Of a stretch of 64,000 bases of DNA, positions 60,634-64,000 are shown piece after piece. Origin of the DNA: Arthrobacter rhombi (GTDB lineage: Bacteria > Actinomycetota > Actinomycetes > Actinomycetales > Micrococcaceae). Positions within the stretch are counted from its first letter, which is position 1. Each line of letters opens with the position of its first letter. A program made the position numbers and the translations under genes. Location of the stretch: assembly GCF_900163545.1 (NCBI RefSeq), contig NZ_FUHW01000038.1, forward strand, positions 62,001 to 126,000. The letters run 5' to 3'. Below the pieces are notes generated by a model. It worked only from the letters and a program-made list of their open reading frames with translations. It had not been told where the DNA came from and searched no databases.

Positions 60634-62421
60634 ATGCGTTTCACACGTATTTCCAAGGCAGTCGCGATTGGTGCGACCGCCGCCCTGGCGCTGAGCGCAT
60701 GCGCGGCCAGCACGGGCAGCAACGACTCGTCGTCCGGGGCCGCTGAAGGCGAAGGCAACGGTGGCGAGATTCGTGTCGTCGAAGTGAACGCATTCAGCTC
60801 GTTCAACGACAACACAGCCAAGGGCAATGTGGATATCAACTCCAAGATTGCCTACACCACCCAGTCGCAGTTCAACTACATCGACAATGACCTGAAGGTG
60901 CAGAAGAACGAGAAGTTCGGCAAGTACGAGGTCGAGTCCGAGGATCCGCTGACCGTGAAGTACACCATCAACGAGGGTGTCAAGTGGTCGGATGGGGAGC
61001 CGGTGAACGCCGATGACATGATGTTGGCATGGGCCATCCAGTCGGGTCACTTCAATGATGCGAAGACCGACGACGCGGGCGAAGTCACCGCCGGGACCAA
61101 CTACTTCGACTACGCCGGCGACACCTCCGGACTGGCGCTGACCGACGTCCCGGAAATCGGAGACGACAACCGGTCGATCACCTTGAAGTACTCCGAGCCC
61201 TTCGCCGACTGGGAAACCAGCTTCGGCATGATGGGCGCTGCTCATGTCGTAGCCGAAAAGTCCGGCATGAAGACCGAGGAACTCACGGATCTCATCAAGA
61301 CCGCACCCAAGGGCGATCCGGCCAAACCCGCCAAGAAGCCGAATGCGAAGCTGAAGAAGGCCGCCGACTTCTGGAACACGGGCTTCGACACCAAGTCGCT
61401 GCCCTCCGACGAGTCGCTCTACCTCTCGGATGGTCCCTTCATCGTCGACAAGATCGTCGCTGACCAGTCCATGACGCTGGTACGGAATAAGGACTACGAC
61501 TGGGGACCGGAGCCGAAGGTCGACTCGATCGTCGTCCGGTACATCGGTGAATCACCGGCCCAGGTCCAGGCGCTGAAAAACCAGGAAGTCGATATCATCG
61601 CTCCGCAGGCCTCGGCCGATACGTTGGAGTCGCTTGAGGCCCTGGGTGATCAGGTGGTCGTGGATAAGGGAGACCAGCTCTCCTATGACCACATCGACCT
61701 GAACTACAACGGCGTCTTCAAGGACGAGGACGTCCGCAAGGCGTTCATGCACACGATTCCGCGTGAGCAGATCGTCGACACGATCATCAAGAAGCTGAAC
61801 CCGGATGCGAAGCCGCTGGACTCCCAGCTCTTCGTCCCCGATAACGACGGCTACGAGGAATCGGCGAAGAACAACGGTTCAGCCGACTACCAAGAAGCCG
61901 ACATCGAGAAGGCCAAGAAGCTGCTTGACGGTAAGAAGCCGAAGGTCCGCATCATGTACAGCAAGGACAACCCGAACCGTGCTGATGCTTACTCGCTGAT
62001 CGCCGCATCGGCGAAGAAGGCGGGCTTCAAGGTCGTCGATGGTGGTCTGGGAGCTTCCGAGTGGGGCAGTGCCCTGGGCGGTGGCACCTATGATGCCACC
62101 ATCTTCGGCTGGATTTCATCGGGCGTCGGCGTCACCGGTGTCCCGCAGATCTTCGGCACGGGCTCGGCATCGAACTTCAACAAGTTCTCCAGCAAGGAAG
62201 CCGATTCGCTCATGGACAAGCTCATCGTCACCACCGATGAGAAGGAACAGACCGACCTGCAGGTCAAGATCGACAAGTTGATCTGGGACTCGGGATACGG
62301 GCTGCCGCTCTTCCAGTCGGTCGGCGTTGACGCCTATGACTCGAAGGTTGAAGGCGTGAAGTACATGTCCAACCAGACCGGTGTCTGGTGGAACTTCTGG
62401 GATTGGAACCTGAAGAAGTAG
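60634..62421 (+). CDS. Oligopeptide/nickel-type ABC transporter substrate-binding lipoprotein (SBP family 5)
   Basis: A 595-aa lipoprotein. The signal peptide is AVAIGATAALALSACAASTG, with Cys of LSAC lipidated near residue 21. The SBP_5 signature appears in KVQKNEKFGKYEVESEDPLT, VKYTINEGVKWSDGEPVNAD and DMMLAWAIQSGHFN, the typical DppA/OppA segment. ATG 60634 has AAGGAGG 6 nt upstream. The mature protein is Lys/Asp/Glu-rich. It is followed by a strong hairpin and then the permease gene, a common arrangement for higher expression of the receptor. Confidence 0.94.
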   Translation: MRFTRISKAVAIGATAALALSACAASTGSNDSSSGAAEGEGNGGEIRVVEVNAFSSFNDNTAKGNVDINSKIAYTTQSQFNYIDNDLKVQKNEKFGKYEVESEDPLTVKYTINEGVKWSDGEPVNADDMMLAWAIQSGHFNDAKTDDAGEVTAGTNYFDYAGDTSGLALTDVPEIGDDNRSITLKYSEPFADWETSFGMMGAAHVVAEKSGMKTEELTDLIKTAPKGDPAKPAKKPNAKLKKAADFWNTGFDTKSLPSDESLYLSDGPFIVDKIVADQSMTLVRNKDYDWGPEPKVDSIVVRYIGESPAQVQALKNQEVDIIAPQASADTLESLEALGDQVVVDKGDQLSYDHIDLNYNGVFKDEDVRKAFMHTIPREQIVDTIIKKLNPDAKPLDSQLFVPDNDGYEESAKNNGSADYQEADIEKAKKLLDGKKPKVRIMYSKDNPNRADAYSLIAASAKKAGFKVVDGGLGASEWGSALGGGTYDATIFGWISSGVGVTGVPQIFGTGSASNFNKFSSKEADSLMDKLIVTTDEKEQTDLQVKIDKLIWDSGYGLPLFQSVGVDAYDSKVEGVKYMSNQTGVWWNFWDWNLKK

Positions 62422-62450
62422 CTACGTCGGGTAACCGGATATAAGTGCCG

Positions 62451-62491
62451 CTGAGGCGCCGGGACCATGATTCACGGTCCCGGCGTCTCAG
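62451..62491 (+). terminator. Hairpin between the binding protein and the permease
   Basis: A 16-bp stem, CTGAGGCGCCGGGACC with GGTCCCGGCGTCTCAG (one G-U pair) and a 9-nt loop. It probably protects or attenuates the transcript so that the lipoprotein is made in excess over the permease. Confidence 0.8.
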
Positions 62492-62683
62492 TGTGCCGCT
62501 ACAAACTCCGGTGGAAGGGATTCCACCGATTGGTCGGGCAGATAGCCCGCCCCGTAGTTCCTTGACCGGGCCACGAGAAGTGATTGGGTTTTCCCTCCTT
62601 CCCGAGTGCTGTGAGGTGAACTACACTTCAGCAAAAGTACTGCCGGGTGATCCCCGGTATCTTCTACCAAGAGGCTATATTTC

Positions 62684-64000
62684 ATGGTGACCTACATCAT
62701 CCGGCGGCTCGTCACTGCCGTGCTCATCCTCCTGGGCGCCTCATTCGTCGTCTACCAACTCACGGCCGCGGCGGGCGACCCGTTGGGTGACCTGCGAGAG
62801 AGCAACGCGCCGAATAAGGACCAGCTGATCCAGCAACGCGTTGCCTTGCTGGACCTGGGCACGCCCGCCCCGTTGCGCTACTTCAAATGGCTCGGAGGGG
62901 CCGCCCAATGCGTGGTTCCCCTCGTCGGCAAATGCGATCTGGGTCAGGCCATCAACGGCGAACCCGTCGTGAATGCGCTCGGCCGCGCCGCCGGCCAAAC
63001 GATCCTGCTGATCACCGCGGCGACCGTCCTGGCCATTGTCATCGGCATCGGCTTGGGCATCATCACCGCCCTGCGCCAGTACAGCACCCTTGACTACTCG
63101 GTGACGTTCATGGCGTTCCTGTTCTTCTCCCTGCCGATCTTCTGGATTGCCGTCCTGTTGAAGGAATTCGGCGCCATCGGGTTCAACGACTTCCTCAGGG
63201 ACCCCGTCTTTAGTCCGATGTCGATCCTGATCACCTCCATATGTCTGGGCATCGTCGTCGTGTTGTTCATGAGTGGGAACTACTTGCAGCGGAGCATCGG
63301 CTTCGTCATCGGCGCCGCTGCCACCGCTGGCCTGATGTATGCCCTGTCGGTGACGGGTTGGTTCAGGTCCCCGGGTCTGGGGCCGATCCTGATCGCCCTC
63401 TTCGGGGTGGGCGTCGCCTACCTGGCAACCCAACTGACCGCCGGAGTGAAAAACCGCAAGGCGTTGTACTCCTCGTTGCTCATGGTCCTGGCCGGGTTGA
63501 TCGCCTATTACGCGCTGAACCCGTTGTTCTCGGGTATTTCCGGTTGGGGCGTCCTGGGGCTCTTCGCCGCGACCATCGTGGTTGGTTGCGTCGTTGGCTG
63601 GTTCATGGGCGGATACGACCGCGGGCAGTCCATGCGCGCCGCCGCCCTGAGCGCCTTCTTCATTGCTGGGCTCGTGATGCTGGATCGCTTCATGGTGGAA
63701 TGGCCGAGCTACTTTTCCAACGGCCGCGTCAGGGGACGTCCCATCGCCACCATCGGCTCCTCGACGCCAAACCTCGAGGGCAACTGGTGGATCCAGAACC
63801 TTGACCTCTTCACCCACTTGCTGCTGCCGACCGTGGCGTTGCTCCTCGTGTCGCTGGCCAGCTACTCGCGTTACTCCAGGGCGTCCATGCTCGAGATCAT
63901 GCAGATGGACTACATCCGAACCGCCCGTGCCAAGGGTCTTCCGGAGCGGACAGTGGTCATGCGTCACGCCTTCCGCAACGCGTTGATCCCGTTGGCGACG
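62684..64000 (+). CDS. Oligopeptide ABC transporter permease (OppB/DppB type), 3' end beyond the window
   Basis: Open from ATG 62684 to the window edge (439 codons, no stop). The N-terminal YIIRRLVTAVLILLGASFVV is the OppB/DppB signature. The usual permease core appears at the end: SYSRYSRASMLEIMQMDYIR, TARAKGLPERTVVMRHAFRN, which is the EAA coupling loop. Between them is an expanded hydrophobic section (about residues 180-340) with extra helices, making this permease longer than the usual 310-330 aa, as in some actinobacterial relatives. Upstream hairpin and the receptor gene show one operon. Confidence 0.9.
   Translation, partial: MVTYIIRRLVTAVLILLGASFVVYQLTAAAGDPLGDLRESNAPNKDQLIQQRVALLDLGTPAPLRYFKWLGGAAQCVVPLVGKCDLGQAINGEPVVNALGRAAGQTILLITAATVLAIVIGIGLGIITALRQYSTLDYSVTFMAFLFFSLPIFWIAVLLKEFGAIGFNDFLRDPVFSPMSILITSICLGIVVVLFMSGNYLQRSIGFVIGAAATAGLMYALSVTGWFRSPGLGPILIALFGVGVAYLATQLTAGVKNRKALYSSLLMVLAGLIAYYALNPLFSGISGWGVLGLFAATIVVGCVVGWFMGGYDRGQSMRAAALSAFFIAGLVMLDRFMVEWPSYFSNGRVRGRPIATIGSSTPNLEGNWWIQNLDLFTHLLLPTVALLLVSLASYSRYSRASMLEIMQMDYIRTARAKGLPERTVVMRHAFRNALIPLAT

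Noticed and set aside
1..64000. CRISPR array or rRNA genes
   Set aside because: No regularly spaced direct repeats of 20-40 bp and no conserved rRNA segments were seen.

Overview
The window looks like chromosome of a high-GC Gram-positive actinobacterium of the order Micrococcales, most like the Micrococcaceae (Arthrobacter and relatives). The support is family-level: a SURF1 - DUF3817 - guaA block, a SAF-domain protein - FmdB - 5-FTHF cyclo-ligase - RimJ-type acetyltransferase - membrane protein block, frequent GTG starts, ATGA and GTGA overlaps, and several actinobacterium-specific families (GuaB3-like protein, MSMEG_4193 phosphatase, DUF3090, SCO1664). The species cannot be named from the sequence alone.

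Layout. 0-7.4 kb: end of a membrane protein, type II NADH dehydrogenase, a tRNA-Leu(UAA) with a short variable loop, an amino-acid permease, a GuaB3-like IMPDH paralogue, glycerol-3-phosphate dehydrogenase and a free-standing PTS EIIA. 7.4-9.6 kb: a three-gene serine-hydrolase operon behind paired palindromes. 9.6-23.5 kb: SURF1, DUF3817, guaA, a 1302-aa helicase-like protein with an altered Walker A motif, a folate/zinc-ribbon/acetyltransferase cluster ending in a candidate GlpR/SepX-like divisome membrane protein, a phosphotransferase and a TPR protein. 23.5-29.9 kb: two Lrp/AsnC regulators flanking an MFS exporter, then a Nudix hydrolase and a complete osmoprotectant ABC importer. 29.9-38.2 kb: housekeeping genes (aminotransferase, PPK2, xseAB, ispH, rmuC, ychF).

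38.2-49.83 kb is the most unusual part. Beginning at the 3' end of ychF, short sequences that spell a YchF C-terminus plus stop codon (Val-Asp-Phe-Arg-Phe-Asn-Val-stop) recur in the same orientation at about 45.14, 46.33, 49.28-49.32 and 49.82 kb, with a weaker match at 48.64 kb. They separate small gene modules: (1) a broken CBASS-type nucleotidyltransferase, a block of different, GC-richer DNA and the stub of a serine recombinase; (2) a HigB-HigA-kinase triplet; (3) SCO1664 - DUF3090 - phosphatase, and ytoQ; (4) a broken P-loop kinase. I read this as serial integration, or a cassette-like array, at the ychF 3' end. The GC-rich block (about 39.26-44.92 kb) carries oleate hydratase, a TetR regulator and a 3-hydroxyacyl-CoA dehydrogenase that share a TGAGTNNACTCA operator, surrounded by frameshifted or truncated genes.

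49.9-52.7 kb holds more accessory-looking genes, including a frameshifted PD-(D/E)XK nuclease with a 7-bp tandem repeat. From 52.7 kb ordinary chromosome resumes: a catalase-related peroxidase with cytochrome b561, a GntR regulator, acetyltransferases, an NAD(P)-binding protein, an arylamine N-acetyltransferase with an overlapping hydrolase, a quinone-reductase-like enzyme and the start of an oligopeptide ABC transporter that runs off the right edge.
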